Assembly (NCBI GenBank): GCA_964019165.1
Contig: OZ025287.1
Span: 8,861,149 to 8,925,148, forward strand
Reading direction: 5' to 3'
Source: Mastigias papua
Lineage: Eukaryota; Cnidaria; Scyphozoa; Rhizostomeae; Mastigiidae
DNA length: 64,000 nucleotides
The notes under the pieces are model-generated. The model had not been told where the DNA came from. It did no database searches and worked only from the letters and a program-made list of their open reading frames with translations. The position numbers were made by a program, and so were the translations under genes. Positions 22,483-34,348 of this stretch are shown in pieces (position 1 is the first letter of the stretch; each line of letters starts with the position of its first letter).

Positions 22483-22870
22483 GAAAGACTTGGTGATCTT
22501 TGGATTATTGATGTGAAGGATGGCTCTAGACTGGACTTCATCAAGATGTAGATAAGATTTAGGACCACTGCCCCAAACATGGGAGCAGTACTCCAGAGAG
22601 TGATGAATCTGAAATATGTATATAGTGAGTAGCTGAGAAGAAGAGAAAATGCCATGGGTTCTGGAAAGGAGGCTAAGTCTCTGAGATGCATGTTTAGCAA
22701 TGGAGTGGATGTGTGATTTCCAAGTGAGACTAGATGACACTAAATGATCAAACTGAGATAAAAAGATGAAATTTCCAGTTCATGACCGCTCGTGAATATG
22801 GGTAAAGGGAGGGGAATCCTAGTTAAGTTTACATGAAATAACAACCTCTGTCGTCTTTCCTTGATTGAAC
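22201..22870 (-). mobile_element. Jockey-like LINE fragment, copy B (3' part)
   Basis: Minus-strand SSSLTWK ... SLLSRTHGIFSSSQLLTIY, HHSLEYCSHVWGSGPKSYLH, NPKITKSFQSL, and finally NPQTLSLKSFFIARTCQLWN with TLPSTSF form the C-terminal domain of the same LINE family as copy A. An (AG)n run at 22450-22482 lies inside coding sequence and reads as Ser-Leu repeats. Copy A lacks the ~330 bases between the agcatgact at 22312 and ccagagagtg. Confidence 0.82.
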
Positions 22871-23160
22871 CACAGAATAGGTAGGCAGAAGGGAAATTCT
22901 ATTGTTCAAAAGAGGGCGCTTTGTGCAAGCGCATGCGCAACATGAGATCCAGGTTTACCAAGTAAAAAAGTTTCTGAGGGCAGGCATTTGTATGGTGATC
23001 TGGTCAATTAAGTGGTCAAAAACTTCATGATGTCTTGTGAGAAGCGCTGTAGATCGAACTGGACAGTGTGCTGCTCAGCAATAAACTGCTGCAATAATAA
23101 ATCTAATCCTGAAATCAGTTTGAACTCAGAACAACTGATACCAGTATAATCCTTGTTGGA

Positions 23161-23559
23161 GTGCAACGTCTTGGTCACCGCAAGGGAATGGTAATTGCTT
23201 CTTTAAATGTTAATGGTTTACACTTACATCTAGATGAAATAAAATGCTTAGTTAATGAAAAAGTAATCCACATCCTAGCAGAAAACGAAACTAAGCTTCA
23301 CAATGAAATTACCGACAACTTGCTGAAGATCGAGGGCTATACTCTACACAGGGAGGACAGAAACAGGAATGGGGGTGGAGTTGCTGTGTATGTACGCAAT
23401 TCGTTAAAACACAATAGACGAATGGACACACCCGATAAGTCTCTCGAACTGGTTTGCATAGAAATTGAATCTATAAGAGCCAGACCCTTTCTTATATTCT
23501 CCTGGTACCGACCTCAATCTGCCCTTATTCAGCCTTCAAAAAACTGGAAGGAAATTTAG
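23161..23559 (+). pseudogene. CR1 LINE F endonuclease, N-terminal part
   Basis: LNVNGL is the N of the APE-type endonuclease. ENETKL carries the catalytic Glu region (N-E-T-K), followed by GGGVAVYVRNS. It breaks at a stop near 23559 after SWYRPQS, where GD-T/N-C-D should follow; TNCDFSS appears in the next frame at 23601. In active elements this enzyme nicks the target. Confidence 0.85.
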
Positions 23560-23849
23560 ACTTTTTCGATAGGGAAAACAAAGAAATGATTAGCATGGGT
23601 GACAAACTGTGACTTCTCGTCTAAGGTAGCTGATGAGTACAGTAGCTCACTCAATAATACTGCACACTTAGCTGAGATCTATGATTTGTCCGGTCTGGCG
23701 CAAATGATAGGTGAGCCTACAAGAGTTACACAAACTTCATCAACGCTTATTGACCACATACCCACGAACAAGCCTGAAAATGTGGTTGCATCTGGTGTCT
23801 TTAGTATTACTTTAAGCGATCATTATCTTGTTTATGTAACTAGGAACAT

Positions 23850-24355
23850 AAAGACAGATAGATTATATGGCAGACGTGCAATAAAAAGAACGACTTGGAG
23901 TTCAGGAAGCCTGCTACTCTTAAGTACCAAATAATTGCTTCCCCCTCTAATAGTTGGTTTATCAATTTCTTCAACCCTAATATAAGCATGGTAGAAGACT
24001 AATCGACAGTTCACTCCTATATACAGTCATAAGATCACTGTCTGCCTGACTGTATTTAAATCCGTTTGGTCGCTAGCCAAGGTTGTCTAACACAACATTT
24101 GTTATTCTTTTTTCCGCCTCCGAAAAACAACCCTGATTCTTCCTCGTGCACTCCATCTAGGGCCAACCTTTCTACATCTACCTTAGCTTCCAATTCCAAC
24201 CTGGATGATGAAGACTCCCAACTTCTTCTCTACCCTATTTCCACCATTACAATCCTCCAGCTCAACACCTCTAACTCCAAAGGCTAACATACAATACCTG
24301 CTATAGTTCGTAAATCCTGTACCCCTGAACATGCCCCTGCTCTCAACAAAACGTC
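23850..24355 (+). mobile_element. Composite insertion (segment S + LINE 5' segment D) in LINE F
   Basis: The CR1 coding text stops after VTRN (23849) and resumes with KRQRK...MKNFN (24354). The block between consists of S (23850-23978, also at 19113-19245) and D (23990-24349), which is the reverse complement of 18757-19095 in copy A: ctccagctcaacacctct at 24256 mirrors agaggtattgagctggag at 18770. Confidence 0.65.
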
Positions 24356-25153
24356 AGCGTAAAACTATATCCACTCAAGAAATGAAGAATTTCAACAGTG
24401 ACAATTTCTAGGCCAGATCGATTGGGACAGTATCATCAGTTCAAGTAAAGATATCAGTGAGGCAGTAAACAAGTGGTCATATCTTCTCTCATTAGTTATT
24501 GAAAAACACGCCCAACTAACAGAACATAAAGTTTCCGATAAGTAGGCCCCATGGTTGACTAAGGAGTTTAAAGTCCTTGCTCGTACAAGGGATAAGCGTA
24601 AGAACAATGCCATCAAGGAAAATCCTTCAATTTTAATGGCCTCATAGCGACACATGCGTGACCGAGTAAACCAATCTCAAGAAAGATTTGAAACAGGAAT
24701 ACTTTTCCAACAGATTGCCTTTGAAAAGGTGCATCTTACCGACACTAGGAAAACGCTCAATCTTTTGTTAAATAAAAGATCAAAAACAACAAATGAAGAA
24801 TCCCTTAATATTGATGTGGAGAAGGTCATTACTGAGAATTCAGATATTGCTAGGTCTATCAACGAGTTTTTCTGCAGTATGGGAAGAAATCTTAATGTTA
24901 AGATACCGCAGCAACCCAATCCACTTTGTCAGGAGAGTACAAAATAAATGAACCCACTGAGCAACCGAATGAATTTAAATTTCATCCTGTAGATGTAACT
25001 ACTATTAATAGAGCTCTGGAGAAAATGGTAAAATCTCACGGGTCTGGATCTGATGGCATTGCTAGAAACTTCCTTAAAATTGCATTTCTCTTGATGTAAT
25101 CCCATTTGTGATATTTTCAGCTTTTCCATATTTTCAGCGTCCTTCCCAGATAG

Positions 25154-25648
25154 TTGGAAAATAGCCGCGTGGCCCCTATGTTCAATGGAGGCAAACCTGA
25201 TGACCGATCAAATTGCAGGCCTTTTTCTGTTCTACCGGTCGTGTCAAGGCTCTTCAAAAAGCTAATATATGATCAGTTATACCAGTACCCAAATAAGAAC
25301 AAGTATCTAGTGTCTCACCAGTCAGGACTTCGTTCTCTGCATTCGGTTGTGACACGTCTGCTAAAAGGAACTAGTAATTGGTTCATCGACATAGACAACA
25401 GGAGGTGTACTGCGATGATATTCATAGGTCTCCAGAAAGCATTTGACACGGTTGACCATCAAATACTCCTAGATAAAATGCAATTTTATGGAATTACTGG
25501 ACGTGCACACAAGTGGTTCAGTTCTTATCTTGATAATCGGAAGCAGTACTGTAGAGTCAATGGCACAACTTCTAGCATCGAAATGTTGATTCAGAGTGCC
25601 ACAAGGATCGTGCCTAGGGCCTCTTCTTTTTCTTCTATACATCAGTGA
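25154..25648 (+). pseudogene. CR1 LINE F reverse transcriptase, palm part
   Basis: 164-codon frame with SNCRPFSVLPVVSRLFKKLI, LVSHQSGLR, FIGLQKAFDTVDHQILLDKM, GITGRAHKWFSSYL and RKQYCRVNG. It shifts frame before [11 protein letters not shown], and the catalytic YADD is in the following frame (25596-25778), which ends at a stop. Typical CR1-type RT of invertebrates, inactive. Confidence 0.88.
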
Positions 25649-25884
25649 CTTCCCATTTGCTCTAAAGAAGGCTAAGGCTACAATGTATGCCGATGATACA
25701 GCAATATCGTATTCTTCTGATACAAGTGAAGAACTGAACCTAGTAATCAACGGGGAGCTTTCATGCATTGAAAAATAGCTACAGGGCAATAAGCTTTCCA
25801 TTAATGTTCTCAAAACCCAAGCTATGATAATTGGCTCTAAGCTGAGCTGCTTGTAATAACACATTATTCAGCATATGTTTGTTT

Positions 25885-28005
25885 TGAAGATCACAAATAT
25901 TCAGTTGACTTCAGCCTATGTATTTTGTTGTCTTTTCTGTTACATTTAGGGACCTCAAACATAGATGAATTCACTAATGATATGTCTGTTCAGACACCTG
26001 GTATTCTGTCTGAAAGCACACCTCGGAAAAATAAGTTGAGGTCCATAGTGTAAACTAAAAGGAAAACGATTGCACACCTTAGAAAAAAGATTAATAGTGA
26101 AAAGGAGAAAAATGCTTTGCAAAATCTAACAAAGGCTCAGAAAACTACCAAGGCCTTTCAGGTACAAGAAGGTGCAGCTACTCCTAGAAGGTGCAGTTAC
26201 TCCAGAGCTATTTACCTTTACTAAAAAGCAAGTAAGTATTTCATCTTTGAAAAAGAAAGGCAAAAGATAAAAAGACTCATATACGGCAATGGCTCTAAGT
26301 TCATACCACACAAGTGGCAAAGCTTACATGTTTCTAGCAAAGCTGTTGAAGTTACCATCAAAAAAGACTTTAACAAACCTTGCTTCAAAGTTTCTTCTGG
26401 CTGTGGCTTTATGGATAAATCCCTTAATGTATTGAGGCAAAGAGTAGAACAATTACCTATAGGAAACAGGTTCTACTCTCTGATTATAGATGAGATGTCA
26501 CTCAAATTACATTTACATTATCACCCAAAGAATGACTCCATCATTAGTTTTGAGGATTTTCATGACAAAGAGATATCTGGGGCAATTGCCAATTCAGCTT
26601 TGGTGTTGATAGCCAGGGACATTTTGCACAAGTAGAAACACCCCATAGGCTATTACTTGGCAAGAGTCTTGTGATAGGCTACACTTGAAGGAAATTGCTA
26701 CTGAGGCTATCAGACATTTGGAAGACATGGGCCTCTTTGTTATTTCTTTAGAGAGTGACCAGGGATCAAATTTTGCAAGCTTCTTTGCATAAAGGGGAGA
26801 TTCTGAAGAAGAACCTTTATTTGAATCAGCAGAAAGAAGCAGTTTGTGCTTTATGATCCTCCTCATCTTCTCAAACCTGCAAGGAATAATCTAACGAAAT
26901 AAGACTTTGAACAAAGTTGCAAAATGGGCACATATTGAAGGGTTTGTCCACAGGATCAAAAACCATCAACTAGGCTGGCTCCAAAGCTGACAGAGAAGCA
27001 TATACACCCAAATGGCTTTTCCAAAATGAAAGTAAACCTTGCCTCACAGATCTTCAGTCACACTTTATCAGCACCTATCAATAAATATGTCTATTTACAA
27101 GCAGTCCTAGGTGATGCTATAGATACTGCTCAGCTGATAAAGCACTTTGATACATTGTTTGACTGTTGTAACTCTATCAGCTCTAAGGATTCAAAGACGT
27201 GTGGACTTCCTCCTACAATACAGTCAACACATATTAGAGAGTTGCTACATGGATTGGCTTTTATCAAGTCCCTTAAAGTTGTCGAGCCAACCTCTAAAGA
27301 AGACAAAACCAAGAACCTCAAATGCTTAAAGGGTTGGTCTATGGCCATTAATGCGATTGTATCCATCTGGGAGAAAATTCACCAGGAAAGCATTGCTTTG
27401 TTCCTGGTCACAAGGCAGCTGAGTCATGATCCACTGGAGATAATTTTGGGTCAATCCGTCAACAAGGTGGGAACAGTGACAACCCAACTCCATTCCAGTT
27501 CATTAGGATATACAGGAAGCTGTTTCGTGTTGACCTCCTAACAGATGCTGGTAATTGAGAACTTGATGGCAATAAATTCATTGCTGATTTGCAGCATCTT
27601 GACGACAAACCACACATTCTTCCAAGTATTCATAAAATTGAACCAAAAGAGATCTTATCGAATGACTATGCAAGTGAGCATATTCAAAAGCGAGTTGTTA
27701 AGGCCAATTCACTTGCTAATATTGCAGGATTTCTACTGTGCTAAAACATTTTAGGCACAAATGTGAGGAGTGCAGCATTCTTATGATGATACTAGTTCAT
27801 TTGGAAGCTTGACTGCACCATCAGAAATCATGCTGAATTACACAGCTTCATTAGAAGAATTGTTCGTGGTATACTTCAAAAGTATGAAGCAAACAAAGAG
27901 TGTCGCTGCAGGCCTTATTGCAAGGGTCCATAAAGTTCAGCTTAAAACTGCATGCGCAAATTTTGATAAGAACCTCCTTGTAAAATTATTTGTCTGAATA
28001 CGACT
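25885..28005 (+). pseudogene. P-element transposase pseudogene lacking the THAP exon
   Basis: After an intron-like end (acatttag, 25950) the frame reads GTSNIDEF ... VQTPG ... TPRKNKLRSIV, then a Lys-rich coil. The RNase H-like core starts FMDKSLNVLRQRVEQLP and has LIIDEMSLKLHLHYHP (26480-26525) and ANSALVLIARDI. FVLYDPPHLLKPARNNL (26845-26900), KLTEKHIHP and FSKMKVNLASQIFSHTLSAP (27018-27075) follow, then CLKGWSMAINAI and SHDPLEI for the usual N-Q-D-P-L-E-N. VVKANSLANIAGFLL (27688-27733) is the C-terminal block. Stops and shifts kill it. No THAP finger is seen upstream, where LINE F ends. Confidence 0.88.
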
Positions 28006-28143
28006 TTATTATTGCTTAAAATTTGAGAACTAAACCCTTGGAAAATCTACAAAACGAAAGCATAGAAAATACATAACACTTGCACACTTGTGATGAAATT
28101 GTAAGAAGGAAGAACTATCGTTCACAGGTAAATTAATTATTAC

Positions 28144-28365
28144 CATAAATAGATAAGACACTTGACTGGAGATTGCCACAAGAGACGAATACCATGCGAT
28201 TTCCCGCATGTTGCATACTCCTACGAAATTAGCCTTAGTGTCCATGTTGCTTATATTCATGATGATTATGAACCTGTATTTGACAAGGGGTTTAAAAAGT
28301 CCCATTGTTCTCTGAGCGTTAATTACAAAAAAGGAGCCGCACAAAGTTTCCCTTCTGCAAATTCC
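28144..28365 (-). CDS. TRPM-like gene exon 6: SLOG domain strands 2-3
   Basis: 222 nt, 74 codons (residues 130-203), phase 0 in and out; acceptor aatag at 28366-28368, donor ATG|GTAATA. GSFFVIN occupies the place of the usual TRPM W-I-I-T-G-G strand and loop, and ANFVGVC the place of the G-I-A/C-x-W strand. Both signature motifs are degenerate: the diglycine is absent and Trp is Met. An AG nearer the coding part (after ttgc) is an alternative acceptor but breaks the phase. The exon sits between a P-element relic and a LINE fragment. Confidence 0.62.
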
Positions 28366-28384
28366 CTATTCTGTAATTGAACTT

Positions 28385-29220
28385 AATAAGATTGTGACTA
28401 CCCCACTTCTTTATATCTCACAAGTCAATGGTCAGAAATGAAGCTGAGATGCTACGATAGGGTGAAACATTGGAGTGGGAAAGGCGCTGCGGAATAGATG
28501 AAAATAATGAACTTGGATAAGTATAATCTGAGAAAGAGTAAATACTGGAAGATGTAAAGGACAGTAGGCCATTAGTGAAGAGGATGAATACATCAGGCGA
28601 GATGCCAGAGAGGTTTAGAGAGGGAGCCATTCACCCTACTTGCAATTGACCTGTAAGAAACAAAGCTAGCAATCCATATAATGAGGGTATGGTAGAGACC
28701 AAATATCGGTAGTTTAGTAAGGAGACCTTTGTGCAAGAAACGACAAAAGACTCTGGTGATATCGAGGGAAATCACTCTGCTCTCACTACAGGATATGAAT
28801 CTAGAGCAAAGAGCCAAGCATGAACAGAGTAAGCCATAGGTCAACAGTAGATCTGTCTTAACGAAAGCCATACTGGTGATCAGAAAGGGGGTTGTTTATT
28901 TCAATGAAGGCAAGCAGTTGTCTGATGATGATAGTCCCCATAGTCATAGGGGTGAGAGAATTGATTGCAATTGGGCGATAGATCAAAGATCCAGATTTGT
29001 CCTCTTTTTTGAGGATGGAAAAATGAGGGCAAGTTTCCAAGAAGACAGAGATATACCAACAGAATAGGGAAGCTGAATGAGGTTGTTGAGAGCAGGGGTG
29101 TGTTCAGGGGTACAGGATTTACGAACTATAGCTGGTATACTATGTGAGCCTTTAGATTTAGACATGTTGAGTTGGAGAGGGGTTTTGTGAACCTTACACC
29201 TAGAGAATTTAATAGGAGGG
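28385..29220 (-). mobile_element. Jockey-like LINE fragment, copy C
   Basis: Nearly identical to 18003-18760 of copy A: METCPHFSILKKEDKSG, NPLSDHQYGFR, LHKGLLTKLPIFGLYHTLII and SSSIYSFSDYTY on the minus strand. The catalytic box reads FSDY here versus FSDD in copy A. The similarity ends near 29150-29220. It starts 20 bases from exon 6 of the TRPM-like gene. Confidence 0.82.
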
Positions 29221-31900
29221 TCCTTCCACGTCAAGTTAGCAAAATTTTCAACGGGTCTCCGGGTGACCCCTCCGATTTTCCTCATATTAAAAAATATGGC
29301 TACAATGCATAAGAAATGAATGCACTGAAAATTTTAGCTAATTATCTCTTATGGCTCTAGAGATACGGCTTCTCAAAGTTCGATATTCTATACATGCAAT
29401 TTGTGACAAAAGTGGAGATTTGCATTAGTCACTATCTTTAGTTATGAGTAACTCGAAAACCATAAAAGCTACATCTATTAACTTTAAGGTGATGAAAATA
29501 AATCTACCACACTTTCTGACAATATAAAATTCAAGCTGTCAAATTTTCACAAATTCCATAATGGTGGCCCAAATCTACATGAAAATTGCATAAATGCACC
29601 ATTTTCCAAACTTTAGGTGGCTAGTAAGAGGCATTCATAGCAAATAATATATCTTCTTGATAATACCTGGCAAATAGAGTGAAAACATACCCATTTGTAC
29701 AATTTTGATCAAATTGTGGTTTTAGTTGAATAGTTATTGTAGCTGGAAATCCGGTTTTTCGTAAAAAGCTCTGAATTTGGTACAATTTTAGGTTCTGAAA
29801 CCCTAATGTGGGCAAAAGCTCTAGACCTTGAAACTTCGCTTAAATAAACTATCAACTATATGTATCAAGTTGAAACAAAAAAAATTCTGGGCTCCAATCG
29901 TTTTCGCTGCTTACCGTGCAAGTGAATTATGGGACATAATCCATAAAAATGACAAATTTCGTTGGGACAACTCTAGACATGTCAACGGTCTATGAATAAG
30001 TTCTGCGAGACTGGTTCACTTTCTTTTATCTACGCCTATAGGAACAGATTTCTTCTATAAATTGATTATACATTGTTAAAAATTTAGCACAGCATTAATT
30101 AAATTTATGGACTTTAAGAACTGGTCCAACCACGGAAATGTAGAAATTGCGGAAATGCAGAACAAAACAAGAAACTAGAAATTTTACTTAAGATAGCTTT
30201 TCAAAACTATTACAATGCATTAACACTATAGAAAGTCTACTGTTGAAACTGTAGGAAAAGAGATTCAATTTTTCCAATATTCTTTATTTCTATTTTGTAC
30301 TGCCTACCGTCATGACTCTGTAGTTTTAGAGGCTCAGTCCTGCTCAAGAAGTGAGTTATTACAACCAATTGTTCGCGAACTGGTGGTTGTAGCGCTTGCC
30401 ATACTGGAATCCCATTCTTGCGTAAGTGCTTGCACCCATCTGACCTCCCCCCTATCTCCAAATGGGAGTATTTGAATATTGCTTACACAAATCATGCCAT
30501 TCATGCCTTAACACCTGACTGAAAAGCCAATCATCCCTACGCTTTTGTGCGCACATAATAAATGACCAACCCCAATTAGACCGTTTTGCAATTCCAAATT
30601 TACATTTTCAAGACAATTCCAAAGTATAGGTCTTTGACCATGTCTAGCATAAGTCTACCAACTCTGTTTCAATAGTATACTGGTTTTTGTCTAGCAGCTG
30701 GAATGTCCAGTTATCTTTGAGGACGAAGAAATGTCTGCCTTTAGCCGCCTTCCTGCTCTAATACACATGCAAAAGTTGAAAAAGCATAAAACTATTGAAC
30801 TATGTCGACTTACCTCATGCCTGCGTAGACGCTCCTTCCCAATAACACATGACCAAGGGAGAACACCAATGGCTCTGCTGGCTAAGTTAAAATTCCATTT
30901 CAGTGTTTCACTGCAGCAAACTTTTCCAACTAATGTTGTGATACCAGTATTTGAGCCATGCGTTATCAGTAAACATCTCTGTATCTTTAAAATCTAAAAG
31001 CGGAATGCTGCCTGTTTCAGCTCATTTTGTGATACAACATTTAATATCTAATTGCAGACATACATTTAATATGCAATGTCAGATTCTATCATTCTATCTA
31101 TAGTTACTGTGCAAAACCTTTGAAACAGAATAGGCATTTACGCACAAGATTGGTTAGTGGTTCTAGTTAATGAATAAATAATAATAAAAATAAATACATT
31201 TGTGCAGAATCACTCTAAGCGGACTTAATTAAATGAGCAAGAAGTGAGCAAAACGTAAGTTTCCATAGAGTTCTAAAGTGGTAAGCACTATAATTGGATG
31301 TAAGTGAATCTGAAATGGTGTAAAGAAAATTACAAGGGGTAGGATTTTACTATGGAGCCATCCGCCTACAGTGTTTAGAATACATATTATTTCTATTCTT
31401 CAAATGATCTCTGATGTGTGGCTGGTGTTCTTTCCATAAAGATCTGTGGGTTAATGCAGTAGTGAGATCTGCAAAACGGTAATGGGAGAAATCTTGACTT
31501 TGAATTCATTTCATGCATTCAGACATAAACAGTGTACTTAAATAAGACTAGATTACTACAAACGGCAAAAATATTAAATGAAAAATATTGTGTAATAATA
31601 TCATTGTAGCATTGATTCAGATCAACACGAAAGATGGAGACTTTATTCTAGATAGATTCTAATTCAACTAAAATCATTCAAAAGATCCCGTGTAGATGCG
31701 TCAGTAGTTAGTAAGTAGCAATTAGTCAATCATGTCAGTTATTATTGTTCATGAGGTCATGCTAAATCATTAAAAATGTGAAAAATCAAAAAAACAAAAC
31801 TGCATTGAAAAATTAAGAGTAGCACAGAAGGCTTTCCTATTTACATCTTTCAAAATGTGGGGATTGGGGGGAAAGCAAACTGCCTCCCTAAATCACTGAT
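29221..31900. other. Long intronic stretch, nothing recognised
   Basis: AT-rich sequence with many stops on both strands. ccttccacgtcaagttagc at 29221 marks an abrupt change at the end of LINE copy C, but no matching end was found. Small frames at 30237-30461 (minus) and 30731-30997 (plus) show no known family. Confidence 0.4.
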
Positions 31901-31959
31901 CAGTGAGCCCGGATGAACTGTTGTCTAGCCGAGTTGAGTTACACTTATTTTCGGGAAAG

Positions 31960-32512
31960 ACTAATGCGTTTTCAAAAGAACTAGCCGAATAGCACTAATT
32001 TCTGCCCAGCAGAGGGGTTACAGCCGTCCCAGCCTGCCTGTCTCATATGCCTATGACTTTACCCATCCCTATACCCACATAAGAGTGCTGATAGGCGGAG
32101 CGCTTAGAGAATCAGCTAACTTGCCCATAACAGGAGAATGTGAAAGACCAGACATTATTATTGTCCAGGAAGGGACAATTGTGCTATTAGAGTAAACAGT
32201 GGAGCTAATATACCAATATAGAGCTAAACAGTAAAAGGAAACGAGAAAAATACAAGGCTATCGTTGATAGACCAACGAAATCTTATTGCGAAGCTGTGTG
32301 TGTCAACATTTCAATGGGAGCTTGTGGGTTCATTGAAAATGACAGCAAGAGCTTTTCGAGATCATGATGAAACTTAAACTTCATCACTCGGATATCCGAT
32401 ATTTAAATAGAAGTATGGTCAACATCTGTATTCGCACGTCTTACTGCATCTTCTGCTGCACAAAAAAAGAATGGACAAAGCCTGAACTTTTATTCTTTTA
32501 ACTGAGTTTATA
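31960..32512 (+). pseudogene. R2-like LINE 3' end (restriction-like endonuclease domain)
   Basis: ERPDIIIVQEGTIVLLE (32138-32189) fits the R-P-D-hydrophobic ... hydrophobic-E core of the PD-(D/E)XK-type endonuclease of R2-clade LINEs, followed by a K-Y-x-x-hydrophobic-V segment and YCEAVCVNISMGACGFIEND (32283-32342), then TSYCIFCCTKKEWTKPELLF as C-terminus (about 32435-32495). Internal stops and shifts. Confidence 0.68.
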
Positions 32513-33467
32513 CTTATGCATAATCTGTGTTTACTTTTGTATGAGTATGCAGTAAATACCCCCATTTATCGGTAAGTTTACTGCATAGCATTGCTATGTT
32601 TATCGTTTTAATGTATACGTATGTTTCTATATATGAATGAAATATATGAATGAAAGTTTCCATTAATATTCCATTTTCATGAACACTACACTATATAACT
32701 ATTTGAGAGACAACTATGGAACTACTGATGATCCCATCAACAATGCACTCGAAGAAAAATACACAAACCATAGTGATAAGACTACCGAAAAAGGACTCGA
32801 AAAATCTTAAAAATATCAATGCTCCTATACGTGAATTGCAATAGGTTGCTCGGCTAATAAGTAGTAAACTTGTTAAACCTAACTCCATTGCCTACTCTTT
32901 CGTATCTGCAAATCATGATCAATCCACTTCAAAACGCTTATGGTCTGTGATAAGCGCACATTTCAAAATAAATTATCACTTATTCCATCCTTCTCTTTCG
33001 ATTCTTGAAAGCCATATTTTTTAAATTATTTTCCACTAATGCACCTCAAAAGAGCTTTCCCATTCCTTCTTGGGTTCCTTCGTTTACTTCTCCCTACCAT
33101 CCTTGTCATTTATCTACAGCCCCCTTTCTATCAAAGATAACCTCATTTATTCAACCCATGAAAAATTTTAGCTGTCCATCTCCACTGGATAGAATTTCAA
33201 TACCATGTTCCACACACTACCCATATCTTTGTTCTTTCTTAGCTGAATTGATTAAAGTTGTCTGGTCTTCTGACTGTGTGCCTTCAGAATGGAGGAAAGC
33301 TTGCATCATCTTGATCCACAAGAAAGAAGATACTAAGCCTCAAAATCTTCACATTCTGCCATCGTAATTCTATTTTCAACTTTCTCAGGATCAATGGTTT
33401 CGTTGAAAGTAAAATTTAAAAAGGCTTCACTCACAAGGTTTCTGGAACATTAGAACATACTGCTAGG

Positions 33468-34064
33468 ATGGAGAACATCATCAATAAAGCGCGTATTAAA
33501 CAGAGATCATTAGTTATTACTCGATTAGATCTAAACAATGCATTCGTCGAGGTGCATCATGAGTGCATTTCATTTGTTCTGTCCTACATACATGTGCCTA
33601 ACTGCATTCACTCTCTGATCTCAAGTTTTTACATTGACTTCAAAACTTCTATTACCAAAGACAAATACAGATCTCCAGCTATTCCTGTCAGTAGAGGAGT
33701 CCTGCAGAGGGGCTGTCTAAGCCCTTTACCTGTTACCATTTATTTCAACACTTTCATTCAATTCATTAACTGTACTTGGGGTACTGAAAACCTTGACAAC
33801 CTTGTATCTAAGTATGCCTGTCAATGGCTCGATCTTCATATCAGTGCTACTTTGAGCAGCACAATACTTTCTAAAAACCAGTTCAGTCTAGATCTACTTC
33901 CTTCCGTTACATCTGCTAAGTATCAAGCTGTTTGTCGTAATTCTCTCAGACCTTCTCCCAATAATGAAATCAAATCTCTCTGGAAAAGCACCAGTATTGT
34001 CGTGAATATCCAGTATAATGTTTATAAGAACATTAAACACAAATCAAAAACAGTTAGAGCATAA
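33468..34064 (+). pseudogene. R2-like LINE reverse transcriptase part, internally deleted
   Basis: 198-codon frame joining the RT region with LDLNNAFVEVHHE and the G-V-L-Q-x-x-C-L-S-P-L motif straight to the post-RT segment SKYACQWLDLHISATLSSTI, with about 150 residues including the catalytic aspartates missing. The frame stays open across the junction, so the deletion was in frame or compensated. Confidence 0.78.
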
Positions 34065-34348
34065 AGATCGTTTGCAAACATATTAAAAATCTCAAGGAGT
34101 CATCTTTTCATTCATAATTGATAATTTTCTCGATGTGAATCCATATCCATGATTAAATCCAGATGGTTTTCACTTCAAAGCAAAATGCCTAAAAACATTT
34201 TAAATTTTACAATTCAGTATCTCAATAACTCATTTCTCACTCGTAAACAAAACGAAACAAATGGAATCTCACACAATCCTAAGACTGCTCTTTCTGTCAC
34301 CTATCAGAAGCACTTTTTCTTGCTGTAGCAGGATGCAGGTGTGAGCAC

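Larger units (their letters stand above)
23130..25860 (+). mobile_element. CR1-like LINE F, interrupted by an insertion at 23850-24355
   Basis: Plus strand: APE endonuclease (MVIASLNVNGLHLHLDEI at 23188, GGGVAVYVRNSL at 23370, LIDHI near 23750, LSDHYLVYVTRN near 23815-23850), then after an inserted block MKNFNSDNFLGQIDWDSIIS (24380-24450), the linker PWLTKEF, and the RT: SFPDSWKIA (25137), RSNCRPFSVLPVVSRLFKKL (25207-25265), FIGLQKAFDTVDH (25420-25460), [11 protein letters not shown] (25599-25631), catalytic YADD at 25686-25697, and LSINVLKTQAMIIGSKLS to 25850. Frames are broken several times. The 3' end is missing; a P-element follows. Confidence 0.88.

Noticed and set aside
32697..32740. 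ctgatgatccc...gaaaaa as another hammerhead
   Set aside because: No stem II pairing and no stem III or stem I partners; it is coding sequence of the R2-like LINE.
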